Of a DNA stretch of 64,000 nt, positions 26,562-36,280 are shown piece after piece. Numbering within the stretch: position 1 is the first letter of the stretch; every line of letters begins with the position of its first letter. Source of the stretch: Haliea alexandrii (GTDB lineage Bacteria > Pseudomonadota > Gammaproteobacteria > Pseudomonadales > Halieaceae); contig NZ_RFLW01000003.1 of the NCBI RefSeq assembly GCF_003719295.1, forward strand, positions 310,001 through 374,000, in the 5' to 3' direction. Below the pieces are notes generated by a model, which saw only the letters and a list, made by a program, of their open reading frames with translations, did not search any database and was not told where the DNA came from. Made by a program: the position numbers and the translations under genes.

Positions 26562-28094
26562 ATGGAAACCCTGAAACACTTTACCGCCGGTTTTCTGGAC
26601 GCCTTCGCCTTCGTGTTTGCGCTCGGCTTGTTGGGGCTGGTGGTTGCCGTCTGCTGGATGTACATTGTCGACGTTCGACAGACCACCCACAGCATCCGCC
26701 GCAACTACCCCGTCCTCGGCCGCTTCCGTTACTTCTTCGAGTTCATTGGAGAGTTTTTCCGCCAGTATTTTTTCGCCCAGGACAGGGAAGAACTGCCTTT
26801 CAATCGCGCACAGCGCTCCTGGGTGTATCGAGCCGCCAAGAATCTGGATTCGACCGTGGCTTTCGGCTCCACCCTGCCGCTGAATCAACCCGGCGATTTC
26901 ATTTTCCTCAATGCGCTGATCCCTCCCCTCGACGAGGAGGTGCCGGCCCGCACCGCAATCGTCTTCGGCGAGGGCTACGCCCGCACGCCCTACAGCACAT
27001 TTTCCTTCTTCAACATTTCGGCCATGAGCTTCGGCGCCATTTCCGAGCCCGCGGTGCGCGCCTTGTCCCGCGGCGCCGCCAGAGCAGGACTCTGGCTGAA
27101 TACCGGCGAAGGCGGCATTTCGCCCTTTCACTACGAAGGCGGCTGCGACATCGTTTTCCAGATAGGTACTGCCAAATACGGGGTGCGCAACGACGAAGGC
27201 CGACTGAGCGATGAGCGGCTGCGCGACGTCGCCAGCCACGAACAGGTGCGCATGTTTGAAATCAAGCTTTCCCAGGGTGCCAAGCCCGGCAAAGGTGGCA
27301 TTCTTCCCGGGGCAAAGGTCACCAGCGTGATTGCCAGCACACGTGGCATTCCCGAAGGCCAGGATTCGATAAGCCCCAATCGGCATCCAGAGGTTCGCAA
27401 CATAGACGACCTGCTGGACATGATTCATCACGTACGTGAGGTCACCGGCAAGCCGACCGGCATAAAGTTCGCACTCGGCGAAAGCAGCTGGCTGGATGAG
27501 TTCTGTCAGCACATCAATCAGCGGGGGCTGGAATACGCCCCGGATTTCGTCACTATCGACAGCGCCGATGGCGGCACGGGCGCGGCGCCTCAAAGTCTCA
27601 TTGACCTGATGGGCCTGCCCCTGCGCAGCAGCCTGCCATTGGTGGTCGACAAGCTTCTGCAGTATGGCCTGCGCGACCGCGTGCGCGTGATCTGCTCCGG
27701 CAAGATGATCAATCCCTCCGGTGTGGCTGCCGCCCTCTGTATGGGCGCCGATTGCGTCAACTCCGCGCGCGGCTTCATGTTTGCACTGGGCTGCATTCAG
27801 GCACTGCAGTGCAACAAGAACACCTGTCCCACCGGGGTAACCACACACGACCCCGACCTGCAGCGCGGCCTGGACCCAAGTGACAAGGCCGTTCGCGTTG
27901 CCAGCTACGCCACCAACCTTATGCACGAAGTGGAAATCATCGCGCACTCCTGCGGTGTCCCCGAGCCACGCCTGCTCGATCGGCGTCACGCCCGGATCAT
28001 CAATCCGCAGGGGCTGCCGGTGCCACTGTCCGAGGTTTACACCTCACCTCAGTCCGACACCGGCAACGGTAGCGGCAAGGGAGCAATCCATTGA
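26562..28094 (+). CDS. Membrane-anchored FMN-binding glutamate synthase-like protein
   Basis: A 510-residue protein matching the central FMN/FeS domain of the large subunit of glutamate synthase (GltB). A hydrophobic N-terminal anchor (residues about 8-35) is followed by the TIM-barrel domain. Key elements are MSFGAISEPAVRALSRGAA, KGGILPGAKVT, SADGGTGAAPQSLIDLMGLP, and the [3Fe-4S] cysteines in CIQALQCNKNTCPTGV. The glutaminase (Ntn) and C-terminal beta-helix domains of full GltB are missing, so it cannot use glutamine as nitrogen donor. Its true reaction is unknown. The stop overlaps the TTG start of the GGDEF/EAL gene (TTGA). Confidence 0.9.
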   Translation: METLKHFTAGFLDAFAFVFALGLLGLVVAVCWMYIVDVRQTTHSIRRNYPVLGRFRYFFEFIGEFFRQYFFAQDREELPFNRAQRSWVYRAAKNLDSTVAFGSTLPLNQPGDFIFLNALIPPLDEEVPARTAIVFGEGYARTPYSTFSFFNISAMSFGAISEPAVRALSRGAARAGLWLNTGEGGISPFHYEGGCDIVFQIGTAKYGVRNDEGRLSDERLRDVASHEQVRMFEIKLSQGAKPGKGGILPGAKVTSVIASTRGIPEGQDSISPNRHPEVRNIDDLLDMIHHVREVTGKPTGIKFALGESSWLDEFCQHINQRGLEYAPDFVTIDSADGGTGAAPQSLIDLMGLPLRSSLPLVVDKLLQYGLRDRVRVICSGKMINPSGVAAALCMGADCVNSARGFMFALGCIQALQCNKNTCPTGVTTHDPDLQRGLDPSDKAVRVASYATNLMHEVEIIAHSCGVPEPRLLDRRHARIINPQGLPVPLSEVYTSPQSDTGNGSGKGAIH

Positions 28095-30406
28095 CTGTCG
28101 CCGGCCGCATCAACCTCATGGTCGTCAGCACTGCCAGTGTGATGGCACTGCTGATCCTTACCGCCACGGGTATACGGGAGTACTTCCTGCTGCGCGATAG
28201 CCTGATCAACACCCTGACGACGGAAATCACGCGGGAAACTGCACTGGCCGCCGACCTGCAGCTGCGGGAGCGCCGCACGCTGCACGACTTTCTCGAACGC
28301 CTGCAGACCCTGTCGCCCGCCATCAGCTATGTGCGTATTGATACCGTTGACGGCATCGAAGTGGCGGAACAATCCGCCATTGAGGATATTGAAGGCAAAC
28401 TGCCAGCGCTGAACGTGCTGCGCGGGGGGGCCAGTCACGACAAGACAGGTTTAACAGAGCAAGAGGGGTTGCCACCTCCGGAGGCGGCGAGGCTGATGGC
28501 ATCGGTCACCGGCGGCGAACAGGTGCTGAATGCTTCCATCCCTATTCTGTCGGGCCTGAATCCCCTGCGCGAGGACCTCACGCGGCGCGACTTTGGGGCG
28601 TCGCTCGCACAACCGACGGGCAGCCGGTTTGTGGCCGGCTTCGTGCACGTGGGTATCAGCCGCAGCATGCTGCTGGTGTCGCTACTGCCAACGCTTGGCA
28701 CCATTGCCGGCATCACCCTGCTCCTGCTGCTGATCGGCAGTCTGATTGTCACACGCTATACGCGCAAACTGACCGGCCCCCTGGCCAAACTCGCGCGCAT
28801 GGCGGATGACATCACCGCCGGCAACGTGGGCGAACCGTTGACCATAGACGGCGAAGGCGAAGTCAAGGAAATTGCCAATGTACTAAACGCCATCATCGGC
28901 GGCCTGCACAATTACAAGACGCAGATCGGCGTTGACCACCAGCTGCTGAGCATGAAGGTCGAAGAGCGCACCGCGCAGCTTTCGCAGCGCAACCAGGAAC
29001 TGAACCAGGCCGTGCGGCAGGTCACCGAGACCAAAGACCGCCTGCGCCAGATGGCGTATTTCGACAGCCTCACCTCTCTGCCCAACCGGCGCTTGTTCAC
29101 GGAGCAACTGGACCTGTTGCTGCGCCTGAGCAAACGCAACAATGAAAAGCTCGCCCTGCTTTTTCTCGACCTGGACAACTTCAAGCGCGTCAATGATTCA
29201 CTGGGCCACAGTGCAGGCGATGCACTGTTGAAGGAAGTCGCGCGGCGCCTGGCCGCCTGTGTGCGGGAAAGCGACGTGGTCGCACACTTTGTCGACTCGG
29301 ATTCGCGCATTGATGTGTCGCGCCTGGGTGGCGATGAGTTCACGGTGGTACTGAACCAGATTGAGGATGAACAGGCCGTGCGCACCGTCGCGCAGCGCCT
29401 GCTTGATACCCTGCTGCAGCCCGTGGTGATTGATGACCACGAACTGGTGATAACGCCTTCCATTGGTATCGCCATGGCGCCCGACCATTCCAGCGAACTC
29501 GAGGGGCTATTGAAAGCAGCCGACACGGCGATGTTCCACGCCAAGTCGCAGGGCAAGAACACCTATGTCGTGTACACGCCGGACATGGACGCCGCCGGCG
29601 TTGAGCGCCTGCGTCTGGAGACGGACCTGCGCAAGGCGCTGGAACGGAACGAGCTGCTATTCCACTATCAACCGCAAGTAGACACACTCACCGGCACGGT
29701 GATCGGCGCGGAGGCCCTGATTCGCTGGCAGCATCCGGAGCAGGGCATGATTCCGCCTTTCCGCTTTATTCCGGTCGCCGAGGAAATTGGCCTGATCGGA
29801 GAGCTGGGGAGCTGGGGTATCCGGCAGGCCTGCAGCGACCTGGTCGACTTGCGCCAACAGGGCTTCACACTGCCCAAGGTCGCCGTGAACGTATCGGCGC
29901 TGCAATTCACCCGCAACTTTTGTCCCACGGTACGCGAAATACTGCAAACCAGCGGGCTGCCGGCCTCCTCCCTTGAACTGGAGCTCACCGAGAGCATTCT
30001 GGTGGAGGACAGTGAATCCACGGTGCGCGCACTGCGTGAACTGAAAGCGATGGGCTTGCGGCTATCGATCGACGATTTCGGCACCGGCTATTCTTCGCTG
30101 AGCTACCTGAGCCGCTTCCCTCTCGACGAACTGAAAATCGACCGCAGCTTTGTGATCGACTTCGACAAGAGTGACAATGATGCCAGCCTCGTGCGCGCCA
30201 TTATCGCCATGGGCCAGTCGATGAACCTGGACTTGGTCGCCGAAGGTGTGGAAACCAGCGAGCAGTTCAACTTCCTGACGGACCAGGGGGCGAATGTTAT
30301 CCAGGGCTATTTGTTCAGCCGCCCGGTGACTGCCGAGGAATTGAAGACCATGCTGGCGCCGGGCCACTTCCTTGAGCAGATTCGCGAGATCCGCGCGGAC
30401 CTATGA
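28091..30406 (+). CDS. GGDEF/EAL bifunctional c-di-GMP protein with HAMP
   Basis: A 771-residue membrane signalling protein. TM1 (about 10-30), a periplasmic sensor (30-195), TM2 (about 196-218), HAMP (about 219-275), a coiled coil, GGDEF (about 320-500) and EAL (about 515-760). Active-site motifs RLGGDEF (near 411), EALIRW (near 540), LELELTESI and DDFGTGYSSLSYLSRF are intact, so both cyclase and phosphodiesterase activities are possible. Between the RESD I-site-like motif and RLGGDEF there is an extra stretch of about 12 residues. TTG start at 28091 with GGGAG upstream; coupled to the glutamate synthase-like gene. Confidence 0.92.
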   Translation: MTVAGRINLMVVSTASVMALLILTATGIREYFLLRDSLINTLTTEITRETALAADLQLRERRTLHDFLERLQTLSPAISYVRIDTVDGIEVAEQSAIEDIEGKLPALNVLRGGASHDKTGLTEQEGLPPPEAARLMASVTGGEQVLNASIPILSGLNPLREDLTRRDFGASLAQPTGSRFVAGFVHVGISRSMLLVSLLPTLGTIAGITLLLLLIGSLIVTRYTRKLTGPLAKLARMADDITAGNVGEPLTIDGEGEVKEIANVLNAIIGGLHNYKTQIGVDHQLLSMKVEERTAQLSQRNQELNQAVRQVTETKDRLRQMAYFDSLTSLPNRRLFTEQLDLLLRLSKRNNEKLALLFLDLDNFKRVNDSLGHSAGDALLKEVARRLAACVRESDVVAHFVDSDSRIDVSRLGGDEFTVVLNQIEDEQAVRTVAQRLLDTLLQPVVIDDHELVITPSIGIAMAPDHSSELEGLLKAADTAMFHAKSQGKNTYVVYTPDMDAAGVERLRLETDLRKALERNELLFHYQPQVDTLTGTVIGAEALIRWQHPEQGMIPPFRFIPVAEEIGLIGELGSWGIRQACSDLVDLRQQGFTLPKVAVNVSALQFTRNFCPTVREILQTSGLPASSLELELTESILVEDSESTVRALRELKAMGLRLSIDDFGTGYSSLSYLSRFPLDELKIDRSFVIDFDKSDNDASLVRAIIAMGQSMNLDLVAEGVETSEQFNFLTDQGANVIQGYLFSRPVTAEELKTMLAPGHFLEQIREIRADL

Positions 30407-30458
30407 AGCGGTGCAAATCCAAGACACGGCGCCGTTCTCTTAACCGGCGGCGATCGCT

Positions 30459-30731
30459 TCACGCATCGCCCTGGCCCTCACCGGACTCAGCGCGCTTCAA
30501 ACGCTGGATGTTCTCCAGGTTCTGCTTGTAGGCGGCGGCCACTTTTTCGACCCCCGACTCATGCAGGCCACCGGAGTTGCCGGCCACGGAGTAGGTGGCA
30601 TACACCCCGGAGGCGGTCATCAAGGCGGCGGAAACCACTCGCGTGGATACGCCCTCATTCTTCATGGTATTTGCCAGTGCGATAAAACGTTCCATGCACT
30701 GTTGATGATTTTCCGCGTCAGCTGCACTCAT
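30459..30731 (-). CDS. DUF3144-like small protein
   Basis: A 90-residue helical protein. The arrangement ERFIALANTMKNEGVSTRVVSAALMTAS followed by AAAYKQNLENIQRLKRAE (shown in parts) resembles DUF3144, whose function is unknown. The ATG at 30731 is preceded by AAGGAG. It lies 84 bases downstream of the amidoligase-like gene on the same strand. Confidence 0.7.
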   Translation of the reverse strand: MSAADAENHQQCMERFIALANTMKNEGVSTRVVSAALMTASGVYATYSVAGNSGGLHESGVEKVAAAYKQNLENIQRLKRAESGEGQGDA

Positions 30732-30815
30732 GGGTCGGCATTCTCCTTAAAGTCATTTGCGCCAGTTTAGCACCAGACACGCCCTGCTTCACCGGCGCGA
30801 AGCCAGAATCACTCC

Positions 30816-31832
30816 TCAGCACAATTCCGGTAACAGGAAATCCGCGCTGGACAGGGCCCAGTCGCCAAACAGTCCGCTGCTGAAGCCCCCCAGATGTTTG
30901 CGATAAGCTTGCATGGCAGCTTCCAGTCGCGGCGGGTCGCAGGCCAGCGCCTCTACCTGCAGCCAATCGCGCCAGGGTCGCGCGAGCGACCAGCTGGGGT
31001 CATCAATCTCGCAGTTGGGCAGCCGATAATGCAGCGTAGGCCGCGAAGACACGCGGCCATCCGCAATGGCATCACGCACACGCGACGCGTCGAGGTGGGC
31101 AAACAGGGGCAACATGTCCAGGGCGCGATTGCGCGTGGGATTCGCCGCCAGATAGTCAGCAATCAACCGCGCCTGATCGGGCGCATAATCAGCCGCGAGG
31201 AGTTGGCTCACATAGTTTTTGTCGTAGGGATCGATATAGGGCGTGATGCGGCGGCTCAGATTGACCTTGCTGCGCACACGGAGCCAATCGGACAGACAGC
31301 AGAACGCGCGCAGGTAGTTCAGAATCGTGGCGGCATCAAGGCCCGGCAGCTCCGGGTTCAGGTGCAGGCCAAAAGCATAATGCGGCGCGTCAGCCGTACC
31401 GCGGGCACCGCTGCTCTGCAGTACCCGCAACAATGCGCCCAGGCGCCAAAGGTCCGCCATGGAAATGGGCGGGCTGACCACTTCAAACGGCACCAGCTGT
31501 TCAGCCGCGAGTTTGAGCACGCTCTCGCCGAGCATACTCAGTTCGTCAGGGGTATCGCTACCCCGCTCCCGGCCGCGGCGCTTGAGCCAGGCGGAATCAA
31601 GCTCGACCTTGAAGTCGCCGAGATCGGTGTTGCGCACCACACTTTCATAGGGCGAAACGGACTCCAGCTCCCCGCCGAGTTGCTCGCGTATCAATGCCGC
31701 TATTTTCTCCAGCCGAAGCCCCGAGAACTCGAGCTCCACACCCACCCTGCGCGCCTCGCCTTCTGCAGTGAGCGCCTCAGGCGGCATTGGCCACTGCGCA
31801 GACCGGTAGTGGTCATCCAGTGCGGACTTCAT
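30816..31832 (-). CDS. Amidoligase-like protein (putative COOH-NH2 ligase)
   Basis: A 338-residue protein with the start of the Amidoligase_2 domain, RRVGVELEFSGLRLEKIAALI near residue 30, a central FEVVSPPISM, and YAFGLHLNPELPG, features of the putative COOH-NH2 ligase fold related to glutamine synthetase/GCS. Such enzymes are predicted to form amide or peptide links in peptide or cell-wall tailoring. The ATG at 31832 has CAGGAG nine bases upstream and begins one base after the RND pump stop, so translation is coupled to the pump. The usual companion glutamine amidotransferase gene is absent. Confidence 0.8.
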   Translation of the reverse strand: MKSALDDHYRSAQWPMPPEALTAEGEARRVGVELEFSGLRLEKIAALIREQLGGELESVSPYESVVRNTDLGDFKVELDSAWLKRRGRERGSDTPDELSMLGESVLKLAAEQLVPFEVVSPPISMADLWRLGALLRVLQSSGARGTADAPHYAFGLHLNPELPGLDAATILNYLRAFCCLSDWLRVRSKVNLSRRITPYIDPYDKNYVSQLLAADYAPDQARLIADYLAANPTRNRALDMLPLFAHLDASRVRDAIADGRVSSRPTLHYRLPNCEIDDPSWSLARPWRDWLQVEALACDPPRLEAAMQAYRKHLGGFSSGLFGDWALSSADFLLPELC

Positions 31833-31833
31833 G

Positions 31834-34800
31834 TCATTCAACTCCTGCAGATCTCGCAAGCCGGCGCTGCTGCCACTGCAACACCATCACCGTCAGGGCG
31901 GGAAGCAGCGTCAGGGTAACAGCAGCAGAGCCCAGAATACCAAACATCACAATCACGCCTACCCCGCGATACAACTCGGTGCCGGCGCCCGGCAGCAGCA
32001 CCAGGGGTGCGAGGCCGCTGAGCGTGGTAATGGTAGACATGGCAATAGGCCGCAGCCGCGCCTCTACAGCTTCCTGTACCGCCGCAACCACCTCCATGCC
32101 CGCGTCGGCTACATTGGCGACAGCACGATCAACGATAAGAATGGGATTGTTGACCACTGTGCCCATCAAGATCAGGAAGCCAAGCATGGAAATCATGTCA
32201 AATGGCTGCACAATTTGCGCGAGCCCGAACAGCGGCAGCCACCCGCCCACCACATTCAGCAGCCACAGGCCAACCATGCCTCCAGCAATGCCCAGTGGGA
32301 TCGACGTCATGATCAACAGGGGATACCCCCAATGGCTGAATATCGCCACCAGCAGCAGGTAGACGATAAGCAGCGCCACCAGGTAATTGCTCAGCAGCGA
32401 AGCACGGGTTGCATCGAGCTGGTCCGCAGCGCCGGAAATTGCCAGGCTCACACCGGCGGGCACCTCACCCGCGGCTGTCAGGGCATCCACCACCTCTTCA
32501 CGGACAATGGCGACCCCGGTTTCCAAGGGCACCGACCTCGGGGGGATGATATTCAGCGTCACCGTGCGCCGACCATTGACTCGCCGCACCTGTGCGGTGT
32601 CTACCGTCTCGGTGATGGTTGCCAGAGAACCCAGGGGCACCACCGTTCCCACCGGGGTGTAGACGGGCAGATGAGGCAGCGCGTCAAGTGAGCCCGACTG
32701 GCCAGCGTCGCTGTAAAGGTAAATATCCACCTTGTCGTCGGCGAGGAAGAACTCATCGATATAGCTGCCATCGGTCAATGCCGCAACGGTGAAACCTATC
32801 GCCTCTGCATCGAGTCCCAGTTCGGCGGCGCGCTCCCAGTCAGGGTGCACCTCAACCAGCGGCTGGGCCAGGGTCAGCGACGACGGCCGGCTCTGGATGC
32901 GCGGATTCTCGAAAGCCGCCTCGGCACGCCGGTACGCGGCCAGCGCCACCCTGTAGATATCGGTCAACTCGGCCCCGGAAACATCCAGGTTTACGCTGCG
33001 CGTGCCCCCGTCGTTGCTGGTGATAATGGAGCCTCGCGCCGCGAAGGCCCGCATGCCCGGGTAGCGCTCAAATGCGGTGCTGAGCGCGTCCATCAGAGCA
33101 TCCACCTCGGCGGCGTTGAGTGGTTCAGCAATGATGCGTAACTGGTCCGGCGCCACGCGCATATTCATGTAGGCAAGTGCCGGCATGCTGGCGTCGCCGC
33201 GGGCGAACGCATCCGGGTCGGCATCCACATACGGCAACAAGGCAGTGCGTACTTCCGCGGCGATCTCCGCCATGGCATCAAGGTTGTAGCCCGGGGGCGC
33301 ACTCATCAGGGCAAAAACTTTCGGCTCTTCACCCTCGGGAAGGTACTCGGCGGCAGGCGTGAGCGTGATCACTGCGAAAGAGCTGGCAGCGACCACCAAC
33401 GCAACACAGCCCACCCGGCGGCCGCCGGTGGCAAGCAACCAGGCAACCCCCTGCAACGTCATGTCCCGCAAGCGCGGTCGCGATGTTTGCACCGTATCAT
33501 CGCGCCCAAGGGTCAGGCGCGCCGCTGCGGCCGGCAACACGGTGATGGCCACCAGCATGGAGGCCAGAATGGCCGCGGATATCGCGATGGCCACATCCGA
33601 ATACAACTGGCCGGCCTCCTCTTCCACAAACATGACCGGAATGAACACCAGGATCGTGGTTGCGGTGGAGGCAAACACAGCGGGCCACACCTGGCGCACC
33701 CCGTCGACCGCAGCGCGCAGGCGAGACGCACCGCGCCGACGTTCCAGGGCGATGCTCTCCAGCACGACAATACTGTTGTCCAGGGTCATGCCAATGGCAA
33801 AAGCGATACCTGCCAGGGAAATAACATTAACGGTGCGCCCCGCCAGTAGAAGGCCGAGAAAGGCCACAATGATGCACAGGGGCACGCCTATCACGCCCAC
33901 CAGCGTGGCGCGGGCAGAACGCAAGAACAGGTACATGACCAGGGTGGCAAACAACGCGCCCAGGATGAGGTTCTGCCAGACGTTACGCACCGAATCCTGA
34001 ACATAACGTACGTCGTCGGAGACTGGCACCATCTGCAGTCCCGCCGGCTCAAGTACCTCTTGATTGACGGCGTCGAGTTCATCCAGCATCGCGCGTTTGA
34101 TGGCAATGACGTTGGAACCGGACTCGCGGCGCACAGACAGGAAGATGTTGGTCTGGTCGTTGAAAAACGAGAGGCTGCGGGATTCAAAGCTGCCCAGTGT
34201 CACGTCCGCCACATCGCTCAAGCGGGTAATCGCATCCCCGCGACGCAACAGAATCAGCTGTTCCAGAGCGGCCTGGTCCGCGAAGCGGCCCACGGTGCGC
34301 AACAGGTACTCTCGCTTGCCCGACTGCACATCGCCGGCGGAGCGGTCGCGGTTGCGGGAACGTACGGCGTTGCGCACGTCAGTCAGCGTCAGTCCACGCT
34401 GTGCCAGACGGGCCGGGTCGATCAAAATCTGGATCTGTCGCTCAGCGCCCCCGCCAAGACTCACTTCGGAAACGCCGGGCACCCGTGCCATGCGCGGCTT
34501 CACGGTATCCTCGATAAAATCCAGTGCCAGGTTCACATCCACCTGGCGTGGGTTACCCGGCAACGGCGTTATGCTGAAAAACATGAAAGCGTTGGCCGAG
34601 AACGAATTGGCAAAAATGCGCGGCTCGTCGACGTTCTCCGGGTAGTCCGGCACCTGGCTGAGCGCGTTGCTGACCCGAATCAGCATTTCCGTGATATCGG
34701 TGCCAAATGGAAATTCCAGTTCGATTTCCGCGCGGCCGGCGCGCGCGGTCGCCACAATCCGCGACAGGCTGGGGAGGTTGCGCAGGTACTCCTCCTGCTC

Positions 34801-35010
34801 GATGAGGATCTCTTTCTCCACATCCTGCGGCGTGGCACCAGGCCAGGTGGTGCGCACACTGATCACGCGCACGTCGAGATCCGGAATCATCTGTACGGGT
34901 ATACGCAGCGCCGCAATAATACCCACGACCGTCACGATCAGGGCGACAACGGTCACCAGTGTGCCCCGGCCCACGATACGCTCGAAGACGCCGGCTGAAC
35001 CCTGCGTCAC
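31834..35010 (-). CDS. RND-family efflux permease
   Basis: A 1058-residue inner-membrane proton-driven pump of the HAE1/MMPL-like RND family (AcrB/MdtB type). N-terminal TLVTVVALIVTVVGIIAALRIP and VRTTWPGATPQDVEKEI, and the fourth-helix region GIAFAIGMTLDNSIVVLE with proton-relay aspartate, are visible. The second half repeats the fold (ILMGTVVNNPILIVDRA). Twelve helices and two periplasmic loops are expected. GTG start at 35010 overlaps the adaptor stop (GTGA). No outer-membrane channel gene is adjacent, so it must share a TolC-type partner. Confidence 0.95.
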   Translation of the reverse strand: MTQGSAGVFERIVGRGTLVTVVALIVTVVGIIAALRIPVQMIPDLDVRVISVRTTWPGATPQDVEKEILIEQEEYLRNLPSLSRIVATARAGRAEIELEFPFGTDITEMLIRVSNALSQVPDYPENVDEPRIFANSFSANAFMFFSITPLPGNPRQVDVNLALDFIEDTVKPRMARVPGVSEVSLGGGAERQIQILIDPARLAQRGLTLTDVRNAVRSRNRDRSAGDVQSGKREYLLRTVGRFADQAALEQLILLRRGDAITRLSDVADVTLGSFESRSLSFFNDQTNIFLSVRRESGSNVIAIKRAMLDELDAVNQEVLEPAGLQMVPVSDDVRYVQDSVRNVWQNLILGALFATLVMYLFLRSARATLVGVIGVPLCIIVAFLGLLLAGRTVNVISLAGIAFAIGMTLDNSIVVLESIALERRRGASRLRAAVDGVRQVWPAVFASTATTILVFIPVMFVEEEAGQLYSDVAIAISAAILASMLVAITVLPAAAARLTLGRDDTVQTSRPRLRDMTLQGVAWLLATGGRRVGCVALVVAASSFAVITLTPAAEYLPEGEEPKVFALMSAPPGYNLDAMAEIAAEVRTALLPYVDADPDAFARGDASMPALAYMNMRVAPDQLRIIAEPLNAAEVDALMDALSTAFERYPGMRAFAARGSIITSNDGGTRSVNLDVSGAELTDIYRVALAAYRRAEAAFENPRIQSRPSSLTLAQPLVEVHPDWERAAELGLDAEAIGFTVAALTDGSYIDEFFLADDKVDIYLYSDAGQSGSLDALPHLPVYTPVGTVVPLGSLATITETVDTAQVRRVNGRRTVTLNIIPPRSVPLETGVAIVREEVVDALTAAGEVPAGVSLAISGAADQLDATRASLLSNYLVALLIVYLLLVAIFSHWGYPLLIMTSIPLGIAGGMVGLWLLNVVGGWLPLFGLAQIVQPFDMISMLGFLILMGTVVNNPILIVDRAVANVADAGMEVVAAVQEAVEARLRPIAMSTITTLSGLAPLVLLPGAGTELYRGVGVIVMFGILGSAAVTLTLLPALTVMVLQWQQRRLARSAGVE

Positions 35011-36104
35011 GGCGTGTCTCCCGTGGGTGCAAGCGCCAGGCCGGGCTGCAGGGCTTCATTGCCCCGCACCACCACCTGCTCGTTTACCGTCAATCCCCGG
35101 GTGATTTCGATTTGGCCGCCGAACGCAAGGCCGGTGGTCACCGTATTCTCCCGTGCCACAAGCGCCCCGCCCTCGGGCTTGGCAGTCCACACCACAACCC
35201 GGCCATCCGGGTAGCGCACGAGCGCATCGCGTGGCACTGAAATACCCTTGCGTCCAGTGGCGAGGGCCAGACGCGCACTGACCGACATTCCGGGCAACAA
35301 GGCAGCGCGTGCACTGTCGGCCGGTGCGATGCGCAAGAGAAAGGTACGCGCCGCTGTATCGGATACCGGCACCAGGCTGGCCACCGTACCCGTGAATTCC
35401 TGCGCCGGCCTGGCCGCCGTGGTGAAGGTAATGGGGGCGCCCTCCTGCAAGGAGGCGAGATAGTCCTCCGGTACGGCAAAATCCAGGCGCAGGTCCTCGA
35501 GACCAACCAGATCGAAGACCGCCTGACCCGGCGTCAGCCATTCACCGCGCTCTGTGCGGCGCAGGCTGATCACGCCGGCAAAGGGAGCGCGCAGCGTATG
35601 CCGGGCCAACAGCGCCTGCGCCAGCGAAGCCTCGGCGGTGACCTGCTGCAGTGTCGCCCGCGCGGCATCGTGGTCGGCGACCAATTCCCGCACCGTGGTT
35701 TCGGCAATGCTCCGTTGCGGCAGCAGTGACTGCGCCTCCTGTAGCCGCCGCTGGGCATCCCGCGCGCGGACCTCTGCCTGCGCCACCTGGGCCTGGGCGG
35801 CCGTGTGACGCAATTGGGCAAGCTCGGCATCCATGCGCAACAGCACATCCCCCGCAGCGACCTGCGCCCCGGTATCTACCACAATCTCCGCCACCAGGCC
35901 TGCCGCAGCCACCGACAGGCTCGCATCATGCTGCGCCGTGACCGTCCCGGTCAGACGCAGCTCGCGCAGGATATCCGTGGTCTCGACAGTAGCCAGCCCC
36001 ACACGAACCCCGGTATCCGCCGCGCACACCCCCGCCAGGAACCAAAGCACTAGCGCCCAGCTACCGGTGCGTCCCGCCATTGCCCGTCGCGTAAAATAAT
36101 GCAC
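35007..36104 (-). CDS. RND efflux periplasmic adaptor (MFP subunit)
   Basis: A 365-residue membrane-fusion protein. A signal sequence (WALVLWFLAGVCAA) is followed by a lipoyl/barrel-sandwich domain (LSVAAAGLVAEIVVDTGAQV), a helical hairpin (about 95-170), LRAPFAGVISLRRTERGEWL, a beta-barrel and a membrane-proximal domain. It links the inner-membrane pump to an outer channel. GTG at 36104 was chosen as start because AGGGGAG lies five bases upstream; ATG at 36080 is the alternative. The stop overlaps the pump GTG. Confidence 0.93.
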   Translation of the reverse strand: MHYFTRRAMAGRTGSWALVLWFLAGVCAADTGVRVGLATVETTDILRELRLTGTVTAQHDASLSVAAAGLVAEIVVDTGAQVAAGDVLLRMDAELAQLRHTAAQAQVAQAEVRARDAQRRLQEAQSLLPQRSIAETTVRELVADHDAARATLQQVTAEASLAQALLARHTLRAPFAGVISLRRTERGEWLTPGQAVFDLVGLEDLRLDFAVPEDYLASLQEGAPITFTTAARPAQEFTGTVASLVPVSDTAARTFLLRIAPADSARAALLPGMSVSARLALATGRKGISVPRDALVRYPDGRVVVWTAKPEGGALVARENTVTTGLAFGGQIEITRGLTVNEQVVVRGNEALQPGLALAPTGDTP

Positions 36105-36280
36105 TCGGTCTCCCCTGTCTCGTTGAAGGTCGGCACCGCCGCAGTGGCTGCCCCGCTGATGATACAAGCTTACGCAAAGCACGCCCGGTCGTCTCAATCT
36201 GCCAGACGCGCTGACCTGTGCTAGGGTAACTGAACGGGACGCAAGGTTCCCGCTTGTTCACTCGAATGAGAGGTATCAGC

